Positions 17,693 through 25,292 of a DNA stretch of 28,978 bases are shown one piece after another. Position 1 is the first letter of the stretch. Every line of letters starts with the position of its first letter. The notes under the pieces are model-generated. The model saw nothing but the letters and a program-made list of their open reading frames with translations, was not told the DNA's origin and ran no database searches. The stretch is from Pirellulales bacterium (GTDB lineage: Bacteria > Planctomycetota > Planctomycetia > Pirellulales > JAICIG01): contig JAICIG010000030.1 in assembly GCA_025924495.1 (NCBI GenBank), forward strand, positions 1-28,978. Direction: 5' to 3'. A program made the translations under genes and the position numbers.

Positions 17693-19903
17693 CTACCTGC
17701 GCGGCTTCAAAATGACGGTCGCCAGCGGCGGCAAGGTCACCTGCAGCGAGTAAGGTCGACCATGGCTTGGAATATCTTCAGCCATCATGCCCGGTCCGTT
17801 ACCCAAGTTCGAGCCGCTGTAATACATCGAGTCGCTATTCGCGATTTCCTCGAACCAACAGCGCTCGGACACTCCTAAGCGATAGTTCTGGCGCGGCGCG
17901 GGGGTGAAGTTGCAGGCAATCAGCAAATAGTCGCTCGGGTCTTTCGCTTTGCGGATGTAGCTCAACACGCTGTCGTCGGCGTTGTGGCAGTCAATCCACT
18001 CGAAGCCGTGCCCATCGAAGTCGACCTGGTGCAATGCCGCTTCGCGCCGATACAGATGGTTCATGTCGCTCAGGAACTTCTGCAACCCCTGGTGCGATTC
18101 CCACTGCAGCAAGTCCCACTGCAGGCTGGTGTCGTAATTCCATTCGTTCCACTGGCCGAATTCGCCCCCCATAAACAGCAGCTTCTTGCCGGGATGCGTC
18201 CACATGTAGCCGTACAACAGCCGCAGGTTGGCGAAGCGTTGCCATAGATCGCCGGGCATCTGGTCGAGCAGCGAGCCTTTGCCGTGCACCACTTCGTCGT
18301 GCGAGAGCGGCAGCACGAAGTTTTCGTGGAAGGCGTAGATCAAGCTGAACGTCAGCTCGTCGTGATGGTACTTGCGGTGCACCGGATCGTGGCGCATGTA
18401 GCGGATGGTGTCGTTCATCCAGCCCATGTTCCACTTCAGGCTGAAGCCCAAGCCGCCCAGGTAAGTCGGCCGCGAAACGCCGGCCCAAGCCGTCGATTCT
18501 TCGGCGATGGTCAACACGCCCGGATACTGCAGGTGCGATTGGACGTTGAGTTCCTTGAGGAACGAGATGGCCTCCAGGTTCTCGCGGCCGCCGTATTCGT
18601 TCGGCACCCAATCGCCCGCTTCGCGGCTGTAGTCGAGGTAAATCATCGAAGCCACGGCGTCGACGCGCAGACCGTCGATGTGGTACTTATCGAACCAGAA
18701 CAACGCATTGGAAAGCAGGAAGTTCCGCACTTCGTGCCGGCCGTAGTTGAAGATCAGCGTTCCCCAATCGCGATGCTCCCCCTTGCGCGGATCGGCATGC
18801 TCATACAAGCAGGTGCCGTCGAACATCCGCAAGCCGTGGCCGTCGCGCGGGAAGTGCGCCGGCACCCAGTCGAGAATCACTCCCAGGCCATTCTGATGGC
18901 AGTGATCGACGAAGTACATGAAATCTTGCGGCGTGCCGTAGCGGCTCGTCGGGGCGTAGTAGCCGACCGTCTGGTAGCCCCAACTGCCGGAAAACGGATG
19001 CTCGCTCACCGGCAATAGTTCCAGGTGCGTGAAGCCCATTGACTTGGCATAGTCCACCAGCTCGTGAGCCAGTTCGCGATAGCTCATCCAGCGATTGGGA
19101 TCGTCGCCTGGCCGCTTCCAGCTGCCCAGGTGCACTTCGTAAATGCACATCGGCGCGTCGAACGAGTTCGCCTGCTGCCGATGGTTCATCCACTTCTCGT
19201 CGTGCCAACGGTAGCGATCCAGGTTGGCCACCTTCGACGCCGTGCGCGGAGGCAACTCGGCGGCGAACCCGTAGGGATCTGATTTCTCGAAGACCTGATC
19301 GCCGTGCTTGATGCTGTATTTGTACAGCGTTCCTTCGCCGAGGCCGGGCACGAACAGTTCCCAGAACCCGCTGGGAATGTGTTTTCGCATCGGGTGGCGC
19401 CGGGCGTCCCATTGGTTGAAATCGCCGACCACGGCCACACTCGTGGCGTTGGGGGCCCAGACGGCAAAGTTCACGCCTTCGACCCCTTCCACCGTCCGCA
19501 ACTGGGCGCCGAGCTTTTGGTAACTGTGCCAGTGCGTCCCTTCATTGAGCAGGTGCAGGTCGTAGTCGGTCATTAGCTGCGGGAAGGCGTACGGGTCGTG
19601 CATGGTCTCTCGATTGCCGCGTTGATCGGCGCACTGCAGTAAGTAACGGTTAGGGACGTTGGCGTCCGACAGCGGGCAAATGGCTTCGAACAGCCCCGCC
19701 GGATGGATGCGGCGCATCGGCCGCGTCTCGGCGTGTGCGCTGTCGACGACCCAGGCTTGCGACGAATGCGGCAGGTAGGCGCGGACCGCTAAGGCCTTGC
19801 GCCCCGAATCGACGATTTCATGCGGCCCAAGAAGATCGAAAGGGTTTTCGTTGCGTCCTTCTACAAGCCGACTGATCTGGTCTAAAGGAACTGCCGTCCG
19901 CAT
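17693..19903 (-). CDS. glgB: 1,4-alpha-glucan branching enzyme
   Basis: A 736-residue GH13 enzyme that forms alpha-1,6 branches in glycogen. An N-terminal early-set domain ([10 protein letters not shown] and onward) precedes a CBM48 domain with [21 protein letters not shown]. The catalytic barrel carries D415 in [11 protein letters not shown] (nucleophile), E468 in TIAEEST (acid/base) and the third acidic residue in [10 protein letters not shown]. The 53-residue distance between nucleophile and acid/base equals that in E. coli GlgB (D405, E458). The C-terminal beta domain ends [10 protein letters not shown]. Length matches E. coli GlgB (728). The ATG is preceded on the - strand by AAGGAG 6 bases before it. 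No other glycogen gene is adjacent, so it appears to be a single-gene unit. Confidence 0.97.
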   Translation of the reverse strand: MRTAVPLDQISRLVEGRNENPFDLLGPHEIVDSGRKALAVRAYLPHSSQAWVVDSAHAETRPMRRIHPAGLFEAICPLSDANVPNRYLLQCADQRGNRETMHDPYAFPQLMTDYDLHLLNEGTHWHSYQKLGAQLRTVEGVEGVNFAVWAPNATSVAVVGDFNQWDARRHPMRKHIPSGFWELFVPGLGEGTLYKYSIKHGDQVFEKSDPYGFAAELPPRTASKVANLDRYRWHDEKWMNHRQQANSFDAPMCIYEVHLGSWKRPGDDPNRWMSYRELAHELVDYAKSMGFTHLELLPVSEHPFSGSWGYQTVGYYAPTSRYGTPQDFMYFVDHCHQNGLGVILDWVPAHFPRDGHGLRMFDGTCLYEHADPRKGEHRDWGTLIFNYGRHEVRNFLLSNALFWFDKYHIDGLRVDAVASMIYLDYSREAGDWVPNEYGGRENLEAISFLKELNVQSHLQYPGVLTIAEESTAWAGVSRPTYLGGLGFSLKWNMGWMNDTIRYMRHDPVHRKYHHDELTFSLIYAFHENFVLPLSHDEVVHGKGSLLDQMPGDLWQRFANLRLLYGYMWTHPGKKLLFMGGEFGQWNEWNYDTSLQWDLLQWESHQGLQKFLSDMNHLYRREAALHQVDFDGHGFEWIDCHNADDSVLSYIRKAKDPSDYLLIACNFTPAPRQNYRLGVSERCWFEEIANSDSMYYSGSNLGNGPGMMAEDIPSHGRPYSLQVTLPPLATVILKPRR

Positions 19904-20029
19904 CCGTGTCTCCTTGCCGGGTATCGCGATTGTGTGGTTTCAAAAGTGATTAGTCTAGGAGCTGCGTTTTCTGGGAGGTTTGGGTGAACTTTGCCGTGGT
20001 GCTCGTCCGGTCCCTCTTTTAATTGCCGA

Positions 20030-20635
20030 CTATCCAATCCAAGGCTTTGGCAGGAAACAAGTTCCGAGCTGCAAGCAGCTCAGTTTCCAGCCCTCTAAGC
20101 GGTCTTTCATTTTTTGCTGCAGCATGCCTGCCTTTTTTCGCCACCGGCTTGAGACCGGAGGCGCCGCGTCGGGCGGGCGCGTCGCTTCCGGAGCCGACGC
20201 TTCTGCAAGTGCGGCGCCGGCGGCGAAATCGCCCAAATGCGGGCCGTCGATCCGATAGCCGCGGAATTCGATGCGGTGAAAGCCGAGCGCGCGGTCCAGC
20301 CGCTGCCAGAGGTCGCGGTTCTTCACCGGGACCATCTCGCCGTAGCTTTCCCAGGTCCAGTCGTTACGTCGCCATTCTTCCAGCCCGTAGGCAATGCCCC
20401 GATTCACATACCTGCTCGGGGTGAAGAGCGTGACGTGCGATGGCTGATCGAGTGCTTCCAAGCCGCGAACGACGGCCAACAGTTCCAACCGTTCGCCGCC
20501 AATTTCGGGCTCGATATCTGCTGCTTCTAAAGTTGCCGATCCGTCGGCCGCTTGCAGGACAAACCTCCACTGGCCCTGCCGGTCTTTCCCCCTCGCCTCG
20601 GAGAAGAGGAGGAAATGCGGTGCTGGGATGTTCAT
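20030..20635 (-). CDS. RNase H-like protein with altered catalytic residues
   Basis: A 201-residue protein whose middle part follows RNase HI closely: GERLELLAVVRGLEAL aligns with the E. coli NRMELMAAIVALEAL, TPSRYVNRGI with TDSQYVRQGI, and VPVKNRDLWQRLDRALG with KPVKNVDLWQRLDAALG. Of the four acidic residues of RNase HI, E48 is kept, D10 appears as Glu (FSEAR in place of FTDGS), and D70 is Pro (TPS in place of TDS); D134 may be kept in GDFAAGAAL. RNA hydrolysis in the usual way is therefore unlikely. A further 60 residues at the C-terminus are basic and Pro-rich and unlike RNase HI. It may be a nucleic-acid-binding derivative of the fold. It lies 126 bases upstream of glgB on the same strand. 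Confidence 0.8.
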   Translation of the reverse strand: MNIPAPHFLLFSEARGKDRQGQWRFVLQAADGSATLEAADIEPEIGGERLELLAVVRGLEALDQPSHVTLFTPSRYVNRGIAYGLEEWRRNDWTWESYGEMVPVKNRDLWQRLDRALGFHRIEFRGYRIDGPHLGDFAAGAALAEASAPEATRPPDAAPPVSSRWRKKAGMLQQKMKDRLEGWKLSCLQLGTCFLPKPWIG

Positions 20636-20898
20636 CTTCGCGACTGGTACAACTTCCTGGGCTAAGGAAAAGAGAAGGGGTTACGGCAACAATGTGGCCA
20701 CGCTAGTTTGCCTTATCGGCCAACGCGACCTATGATCCGCACCCCAGATTTCTCATTTTCTCTAAATCGTCCAGTCGACGATGGCGAACGAAGTCGCCCT
20801 TGCCGGATTTGCGGATCGTCGTGCGCCGCACGAAGGCCGCTCTGCAAGAAGTTCCTGCCGTCGCGGTAGGTGATGGTTCAGCATGACGCAACAGCGCT

Positions 20899-20945
20899 GG
20901 CGCCATGCCTTCGTCGGCGCTCCGCCGACGCAGGCATCTTGCGGC
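20899..20945. repeat. Hairpin repeat, copy A
   Basis: Starts GGCGCCATGCCTTCGTCGG and contains the stem GTCGGCG/CGCCGAC around CTC, with outer ATGCCT/AGGCAT pairing across a 2x2 internal loop. Copy B at 21293-21340 is similar in sequence and in fold. Confidence 0.65.
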
Positions 20946-21047
20946 TACGAAGGCCAGCATGCTTACCCGCTCGCGTAACAATGGGGATTAAGTAATTTCC
21001 CCATCCCCAGCGGGCGGGAACTCAGTGGCCAGGCTTTTTCCTGTCTG

Positions 21048-21067
21048 CCGCCAGCTTTAGCTGGTGG
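21048..21067. repeat. TTTA-loop hairpin
   Basis: CCGCCAGC at 21048-21055, TTTA loop, GCTGGTGG at 21060-21067: an 8-bp stem with one G-T pair and the GCTTTAGC core. Confidence 0.55.
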
Positions 21068-21096
21068 TATTCAGCAACAAACATTTGTCGTCTTCG

Positions 21097-21112
21097 GTCG
21101 GCTTTAGCCGAC
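21097..21112. repeat. TTTA-loop hairpin
   Basis: GTCGGC at 21097-21102, TTTA loop, GCCGAC at 21107-21112. It has the same GCTTTAGC core as the hairpin at 21048 but a different outer stem. Confidence 0.55.
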
Positions 21113-21244
21113 TTTGCAAGCCTTCAGGCGATCGCGAAGGTGGAGAGAAATCCCTAGGAAGACATGACTCGAAATGGACTGCGCCCTCCTTAAGCGGAAG
21201 CCGGCTAAGGTCGTCTCGACGACGGTTCATGAATGGCTCTCTTA

Positions 21245-21266
21245 CCACCAGCTAAAAGCTGGGTGG
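21245..21266. repeat. Hairpin with AGCTAAAAGCT core
   Basis: CCACCAGCT at 21245-21253 pairs with AGCTG-G-GTGG at 21257-21266 with one bulged G. It resembles the reverse form of the CCGCCAGC stem at 21048. Confidence 0.5.
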
Positions 21267-21292
21267 CAAGCATGCGAGTGCAGGCCCGCCTC

Positions 21293-21340
21293 GGGCGCCA
21301 TGTCTTCGTCGGCGCCTCGTCGACCTAGGCATTTGTGGCC
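21293..21340. repeat. Hairpin repeat, copy B
   Basis: Begins GGGCGCCATGTCTTCGTCGG. The stems ATGTCT/AGGCAT and GTCGGCG/CGTCGAC are the same as copy A at 20899 apart from substitutions that leave G-T pairs, so the fold is kept. Confidence 0.6.
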
Positions 21341-21378
21341 GCCGGTCCCCCGGCAAAAACGACCGATTGTTCGGCGCG

Positions 21379-21645
21379 CTACCGCTCTTTGCGTTTCAGC
21401 TTCGCGTCGTTCTCTTTCAGGAATTCGCGAATCTCGTCGGCATAATCGAGCAGGCGTTGCCATTGCTCGACGTATAAAGTCACCGGCATCCGCTGTAGCC
21501 CATACACGCTGACGGCGCCCTTCTCGCTCACTTTGCAGTAGAGTTGGCCGCGTTTGGGCTGTTCGGCTTCGGCCAGCAGCTTCGAAGCTTCCTCGACGGG
21601 CAATTCGCCGGCCGCCACCTTGGCAAGTATTTCCTTCTTATCCAT
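21379..21645 (-). CDS. Small protein of unknown function (88 aa)
   Basis: An 88-residue protein read from ATG 21645 to a TAG at 21379. The N-terminal 30 residues (KKEILAKVAAGELPVEEASKL) resemble the short SHOCT-like helix-turn-helix module with the pattern I-L-x-K-x-A-x-G-E-L-x-x-E-E-A. The centre is RGQLYCKVSEKGAVSVYGL, then MPVTLYVEQWQRLLDYADEI and a charged Lys/Glu end. No signal peptide or membrane segment is present, and no function is recognised. The ATG follows GAGG with a short spacer on the - strand (GCGAGGATAACG before ATG). A longer in-frame reading up to 21969 is possible, but its extra part is low-quality Arg-rich sequence overlapping the hairpin-rich spacer. Confidence 0.7.
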   Translation of the reverse strand: MDKKEILAKVAAGELPVEEASKLLAEAEQPKRGQLYCKVSEKGAVSVYGLQRMPVTLYVEQWQRLLDYADEIREFLKENDAKLKRKER

Positions 21646-22003
21646 CGTTATCCTCGCCCTCGTTATTAAGAATGGACCAGTTGTATGGTTTCTCTCTGTT
21701 CGGGCATGAAGCCCGGCTCCGTCATCATTCCGCCTTGGCAAACGCCGTCGGCGGGTCGTCGCTTTCCAAGTTCCCGGTTTCCAACTTCGCTGTCGAGCGA
21801 TTGTACGAAGAGGCTGGGCCTCCGCCAGCCAGGAGAACCGGAAAAACTGCGAAAGCCAGCGTCGACCACGCCTATCTCGAAGAGCCTCTGCCGCCCCCTT
21901 TCGCTTCTCGGCGGCCTTATCCGCCAGACCGCTTTCGGGCGAGAGGTCGCCCAGACCATAATGGGCCAAGTCTTAGATTCGCTCTATCCAGACCGCGGAG
22001 ATC
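21646..22003. other. 358-base divergent spacer with hairpins
   Basis: This spacer separates the 88-aa gene (- strand) from the hydrolase (+ strand) and must hold both promoters, but no clear -35/-10 pair was seen. GGCTGG at 21812-21817 pairs with CCAGCC at 21825-21830, and CGGGC at 21701-21705 with GCCCG at 21711-21715. Open frames through it are Arg/Pro-rich and judged spurious. Confidence 0.4.
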
Positions 22004-22951
22004 ATGATGTATTTTGCGGAGACACGACATCTCCTGAGCCGGCCCACAAGCGCGTTTTGCGCCGTGGCGACGGTCGCGATCGTGCTGGCGCTGCAGACGG
22101 GCATTCTTGCCGCCCCTAAGCCCGAACCCTCCTATGGCGACATCGCGTACGGCTCGCACGCTCACCAGCTGCTCGATATATATGTCCCGCCGGAAAGCGG
22201 CGGCCCTTTCCCAGTGGTGCTCTGGTTCGGCGGGTTGTGGAAGCCGAGCAAAGGCGTGCCCGATCTCAATCGGTTCTTCCCGGCCCGCTGCGCGGTGATC
22301 GGCGTCCAGATGCGGGTCATGGAAGACGCCATTCAGGAGCAGATCGATCCGCCCGTCTCCGTCTGTCTGCTCGATGCCCGGCGCGCGCTGCAGTTCGTGC
22401 GACTGCATGCCGCCAAGTGGAACCTCGACCCGCAACGGATCGCCGTCGCCGGCGGCTCGCAAGGCGCGCTGCCCGCCCTGTATCTCGCCTGTGCGGGCGA
22501 ACACGCCGATCCTGATTCGGCGGACCCCGTCGAGCGAGTTTCGACCAAGGTCGTCTGCGCGGGAGCGTGGCGCAGCCAGCCGAGCATCGATCCTCGGCGC
22601 ATGCAGCAATGGGTCCCCGGTGTCGAATGGGGCGCTCCGGCGCTTGGCTGCAGCTTTGCCGAATCGTTGCGACGCCGCGATGAGCTGCAGCCGCAGATTT
22701 CCGCCTGGTCGCCCGACGCCCTGCTGCACAAGGGCGCCGCACCGATTTACTTTGAGAACAACTGGGGGCTGACGAAGCCGGACGGCATCGAAGAACGCGA
22801 CTACCTGGTCCATTCGCCGCGTTGGGCTCTCGGCTTTCAGAAACTGGCGCAAGCACAAGGCGTCGCTTGCTACGTGAAATATCCCGATCACCCGAGCGAC
22901 AAATACGCCGACATGTGGGACTTTCTTGTGCAGGAGCTAAAAGCCAGGTAG
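22004..22951 (+). CDS. Secreted alpha/beta-hydrolase (esterase/lipase-like)
   Basis: A 315-residue protein with a signal peptide: charged N-terminus (FAETRHLLSR), hydrophobic core AVATVAIVLALQTGILA, cleavage probably near AA-P at 37-38. The mature part starts with YGSHAHQLLDIYVPP, typical of the esterase family that includes BD-FAE-like hydrolases. WFGGLWKPSKG takes the place of the usual HGGG oxyanion loop. The nucleophile is S152 in AGGSQGA (G-x-S-x-G), and H296 in YPDHPSDKY is the likely catalytic histidine. Between them lies a long region with ALGCSFAESLRRRDELQPQISAWSPDALL. The substrate is unknown. ATG at 22004 is preceded by GGAG at 21997-22000; the next codon is also ATG. A hairpin pair lies directly downstream. 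Confidence 0.85.
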   Translation: MMYFAETRHLLSRPTSAFCAVATVAIVLALQTGILAAPKPEPSYGDIAYGSHAHQLLDIYVPPESGGPFPVVLWFGGLWKPSKGVPDLNRFFPARCAVIGVQMRVMEDAIQEQIDPPVSVCLLDARRALQFVRLHAAKWNLDPQRIAVAGGSQGALPALYLACAGEHADPDSADPVERVSTKVVCAGAWRSQPSIDPRRMQQWVPGVEWGAPALGCSFAESLRRRDELQPQISAWSPDALLHKGAAPIYFENNWGLTKPDGIEERDYLVHSPRWALGFQKLAQAQGVACYVKYPDHPSDKYADMWDFLVQELKAR

Positions 22952-22958
22952 GCAAGTA

Positions 22959-23026
22959 GGTTATGCTTTAGCATAACGTCTTTGAGTTATTCAGCTCGGA
23001 TACATTCGTTATGCTGAAGCATAACC
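22959..23026. repeat. Paired inverted hairpins (BIME-like) between hydrolase and DJ-1 genes
   Basis: GTTATGC-TTTA-GCATAAC at 22960-22977 and GTTATGC-TGAA-GCATAAC at 23008-23025 are each perfect 7-bp hairpins. With the flanking GG and CC they also form an inverted pair differing at one base, enclosing about 30 bases. The pair lies 8 bases after the hydrolase stop and could also act in transcript 3'-end formation. Confidence 0.7.
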
Positions 23027-23087
23027 CACGAGAGAACGAGCTAGCGCAATCCCTAACCCGTTTCACCACTGCTGAGAAAATCTGAAG

Positions 23088-23675
23088 ATGCCGCAAAAGC
23101 GAATCCTGATGCTCGTCGGCGACTATGTCGAGGACTATGAGGCGATGGTGCCGTTTCAAATGTTGCTGATGGTCGGCCACCGCGTCGATGCGGTCTGCCC
23201 CGACAAGCGGGCGGGCGAGAGCGTGGCCACGGCGATCCACGACTTCGAAGGGGATCAGACCTACAGCGAGAAGCGAGGCCATAACTTTCGCTTGAATGCC
23301 TCGTTCGCTGAGATCCAACCCGAGAAATACGACGCGCTGGTCATTCCCGGCGGTCGGGCGCCGGAATACCTGCGTTTGAACAAGCGAGTGCTGGACATCG
23401 TGCGGCATTTCGCCGACGGCAAAAAGCCGATCGCCGCCGTTTGCCACGGCTTGCAAATCTTGACCGCCGCCGGGGTGTTGCGCGGCCGCGCGTGCACGGC
23501 GTATCCGGCCGTGCAGCCCGAACTGCTCGCCGCCGGGGCCGAATGGATCGAGCCGAGCGCCGGACTCGACAGCGCGCACGTCGACGGCAATCTGGTCTCG
23601 GCGCCCGCCTGGCCGGCCCATCCCGCCTGGATCCGGGCCTTTCTCCAAGTGCTCGGCACGCCCGTGAACGTCTAA
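23088..23675 (+). CDS. DJ-1/PfpI family protein
   Basis: A 195-residue protein of the DJ-1/PfpI superfamily (glutaminase-like fold). [19 protein letters not shown] opens the fold and supplies E15. The nucleophile elbow is AVCHGLQIL with C119 followed by H120, as in PfpI-type proteins. [16 protein letters not shown] is the glycine loop. Members include proteases, glyoxalases/deglycases and regulators, and the sequence does not decide between them; the CH pair and the length of about 195 fit the PfpI/YhbO branch. An insert-like stretch [20 protein letters not shown] is at residues 51-70. The ATG at 23088 has only a weak GAAG upstream. Hairpin elements on both sides suggest a single-gene unit. 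Confidence 0.9.
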   Translation: MPQKRILMLVGDYVEDYEAMVPFQMLLMVGHRVDAVCPDKRAGESVATAIHDFEGDQTYSEKRGHNFRLNASFAEIQPEKYDALVIPGGRAPEYLRLNKRVLDIVRHFADGKKPIAAVCHGLQILTAAGVLRGRACTAYPAVQPELLAAGAEWIEPSAGLDSAHVDGNLVSAPAWPAHPAWIRAFLQVLGTPVNV

Positions 23676-23720
23676 AACCGCCAACGCGGCGACGCCCCGG
23701 CGATGACAATCACGCCAGCG

Positions 23721-23840
23721 ATTGTCGGCTTTCGCTCCGTCGAAAGCACGCTAATGTCGGCTCTCGCTCCGCCGAGAGCACGCAATGTCGGCTTTTACTC
23801 CGCAAAAGAGCGTGCTTTCGACGGAGCGAAAGCCGACGTT
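23721..23840. repeat. Hairpin repeat array with one inverted copy
   Basis: Three tandem units of about 31-33 bp start near 23721, 23754 and 23785 (each TGTCGGCT...CTCCG...), and a fourth lies inverted at 23809-23840. Each unit folds: GCTTTCG/CGAAAGC, GCTCTCG/CGAGAGC and GCTTTT/AAAAG-GC, with a CTCCG-type loop. The base changes in the stems are compensated. Bases 23724-23752 match 23809-23837 inverted over 29 positions without mismatch. Confidence 0.75.
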
Positions 23841-23984
23841 GGGCGAGCTAAAGCAGTTCACGGAACGCCACATAGGGCGCTGCCTACACGGAAATGACAT
23901 GCAGCCCCGTGGGCGTCCTCGGAGGCCTTCAGCGTCGCTCGCAATTTTCCCGATCCTTTGCCTCTAGCGTTTTCGCGCCGCCAT

Positions 23985-23997
23985 TGTATAGTATACA
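23985..23997. promoter_or_regulatory. AT-rich palindromic operator-like site upstream of the RepA-like gene
   Basis: TGTATA-G-TATACA is a perfect 13-base palindrome with central G, followed by AGTATCAC. The stretch contains TATAGT (23987-23992), which could serve as a -10 box, so a repressor bound here would cover the promoter. The start codon is 67 bases downstream. The site is strikingly AT-rich for this sequence. Confidence 0.5.
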
Positions 23998-24063
23998 GTA
24001 TCACTTTACAAGCGGCGTCGGGAGAAACAACCTTCGGGCAACCTGGTGAAGGAGGCGTGAAAC

Positions 24064-25236
24064 ATGATCATCGCGAACGAGCGCTTTGCGGGTGGAGAAG
24101 AGGCGGACGGAGCAGGCAAGCCGAAGCGGCGCGAATTCCGCCGCATTTCCTCGTATGAGCTGGCGACGCAGAACTACGAGTCGGAATTCCTGGTCCGAGG
24201 CGTGCTGGCCGCTAACCAGCCGTGCATCATCGCCGGCGGGGAAAAATCGCTCAAAACCACGATCGCCATCGAGTTGGGCGTTTGCCTGGCGACGACCAAG
24301 CCGTTTCTCGGCAAGTTCGCCGTCGATCGCGCCGTGAGCGTCGGCATTATGTCGGGCGAGAGCGGGCTGGGCGCGCTTCAGGAAACGGCCCGGCGGATCT
24401 GCGCCGCCAAGGGCATGGATCTGGCGACCGATTGCGGCGCCCTGGTCTGGTCGGACGAGTTGCCGAACTTCTCCAATTTGCGCGACCAGGACGGCATCGA
24501 ACAATTCATCATGGACGACGCCCTGGAAGTGCTGATCGTCGATCCGGCGTATTTGTGCATCGATCCCGACGGCCGCGCCGGCGACTTGTTCAAGATGGGC
24601 TCGATCTTGCTGCCAATGACCCGGTTGTGCCAACGGATGGGCGTCACGCTCTGCATTTTGCACCACAACAAAGGGGTCGCCCCCGATCGACAATTTGAGC
24701 CGGCCGAACTGCAGGACGTCTCGTGGGCCGGTTTTAAGCAGTTTGCGCGGCAGTGGCTGTTGCTCTCGCGGCGGCGGCGTTACGAGCCTGGCACCGGCGA
24801 GCACGCGCTGTGGATGACCGTGGGCGGGTCGGCCGGCCACGGAATGCTTAAGGCCCTCGACGTCAGCGAAGGAGTCTGGCCCGAACGGTACTGGGACATC
24901 CGCGTCCACTCGGCCGCCGAGGCCCGAGATGCGGTCAAGGCGGATCAGGCGGAAGCCAGGCAACGCGATCGTGACGCAGGGCTGGAACGCGACAAGCAGG
25001 CCATTATTCAACAAATGGTGAAGCTACAGCGGCCCGAGACCAAGACGGTGCTCCGCCAGCGCGTCGGCCGGCGAGGACAATGCTTCGAGACCGCTTTTAC
25101 GCAACTATTGGGCGAACAACAGATCTTCGAATGGCCGCCGGTCAAAAAAGCGAACGGCATCGCTTATCCATCCTACTGGCACGAGCCGCCATCGGCGTGG
25201 GGCCCTGAGCCCGCCGTCGCGCAAGATGCACTTTAG
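24064..25236 (+). CDS. RepA-like AAA ATPase (RecA-fold, plasmid replicative helicase type)
   Basis: A 390-residue protein. Walker A is GGEKSLKTT (58-66, K64), the GESG loop at 98-101 carries the likely catalytic glutamate E99, and Walker B is VLIVDPAY with D160; a sensor-like LHHNKG lies near 199-205. This set, with the N-terminal LVRGVLAANQPCIIAG, is the RepA/AAA_25 family of hexameric ATPases, typified by the RSF1010 RepA helicase and related phage and chromosomal proteins. The C-terminal 90 residues have a charged linker (EARQRDRDAGLERDKQ) and a probable winged helix (TVLRQRVGRRGQCFETAFTQ). The ATG at 24064 is preceded by GGAGG. It stands alone with an operator-like palindrome upstream and repeated CATCGGTAC motifs downstream, suggesting a replication or mobile-element origin rather than a housekeeping role. 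Confidence 0.85.
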   Translation: MIIANERFAGGEEADGAGKPKRREFRRISSYELATQNYESEFLVRGVLAANQPCIIAGGEKSLKTTIAIELGVCLATTKPFLGKFAVDRAVSVGIMSGESGLGALQETARRICAAKGMDLATDCGALVWSDELPNFSNLRDQDGIEQFIMDDALEVLIVDPAYLCIDPDGRAGDLFKMGSILLPMTRLCQRMGVTLCILHHNKGVAPDRQFEPAELQDVSWAGFKQFARQWLLLSRRRRYEPGTGEHALWMTVGGSAGHGMLKALDVSEGVWPERYWDIRVHSAAEARDAVKADQAEARQRDRDAGLERDKQAIIQQMVKLQRPETKTVLRQRVGRRGQCFETAFTQLLGEQQIFEWPPVKKANGIAYPSYWHEPPSAWGPEPAVAQDAL

Positions 25237-25292
25237 GCCGCGCGCTTAGGAAGAGGCGAGAAAGCATGACACCTTGTTTGCGCTGCGCGCGA

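Larger units (their letters stand above)
20636..21378. other. 743-base spacer rich in hairpin repeats
   Basis: No credible gene is present; small open frames on both strands are reading through hairpin repeats. The spacer holds two copies of an approximately 46-bp hairpin element, three short stems built on a GCTTTAGC or AGCTAAAAGCT core, and short GC-rich hairpins such as GCCCG-CCT-CGGGC at 21284-21296 and GCCGG-TCCC-CCGGC at 21341-21354. It separates the RNase H-like gene from the 88-aa gene on the same strand. Confidence 0.6.
23676..24063. other. 388-base spacer with hairpin array and ATPase promoter region
   Basis: The first half holds the hairpin repeat array at 23721-23840. The second half leads into the RepA-like ATPase gene, with an AT-rich palindrome at 23985-23997 and a strong ribosome-binding sequence GGAGG at 24050-24054. 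No credible gene was found; a 64-aa open frame through the array is spurious. Confidence 0.5.

Noticed and set aside
20730..20981. Small Arg-rich open frames in the repeat-rich spacer
   Set aside because: They are translations of hairpin repeats, without ribosome-binding sites or recognisable domains.
21917..22891. 324-aa open frame on the - strand opposite the hydrolase
   Set aside because: The + strand encodes a signal peptide and a catalytic-serine motif; the antisense frame has no family features.
23721..23840. CRISPR array
   Set aside because: The units are directly adjacent without unique spacers, there are only three plus one inverted, and no cas genes are present.
23985..24002. LexA/SOS box
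   Set aside because: The reverse strand reads CTGT then ACAA at seven bases, which does not fit the CTGT-N8-ACAG spacing, and the LexA site of this lineage is not known to me.
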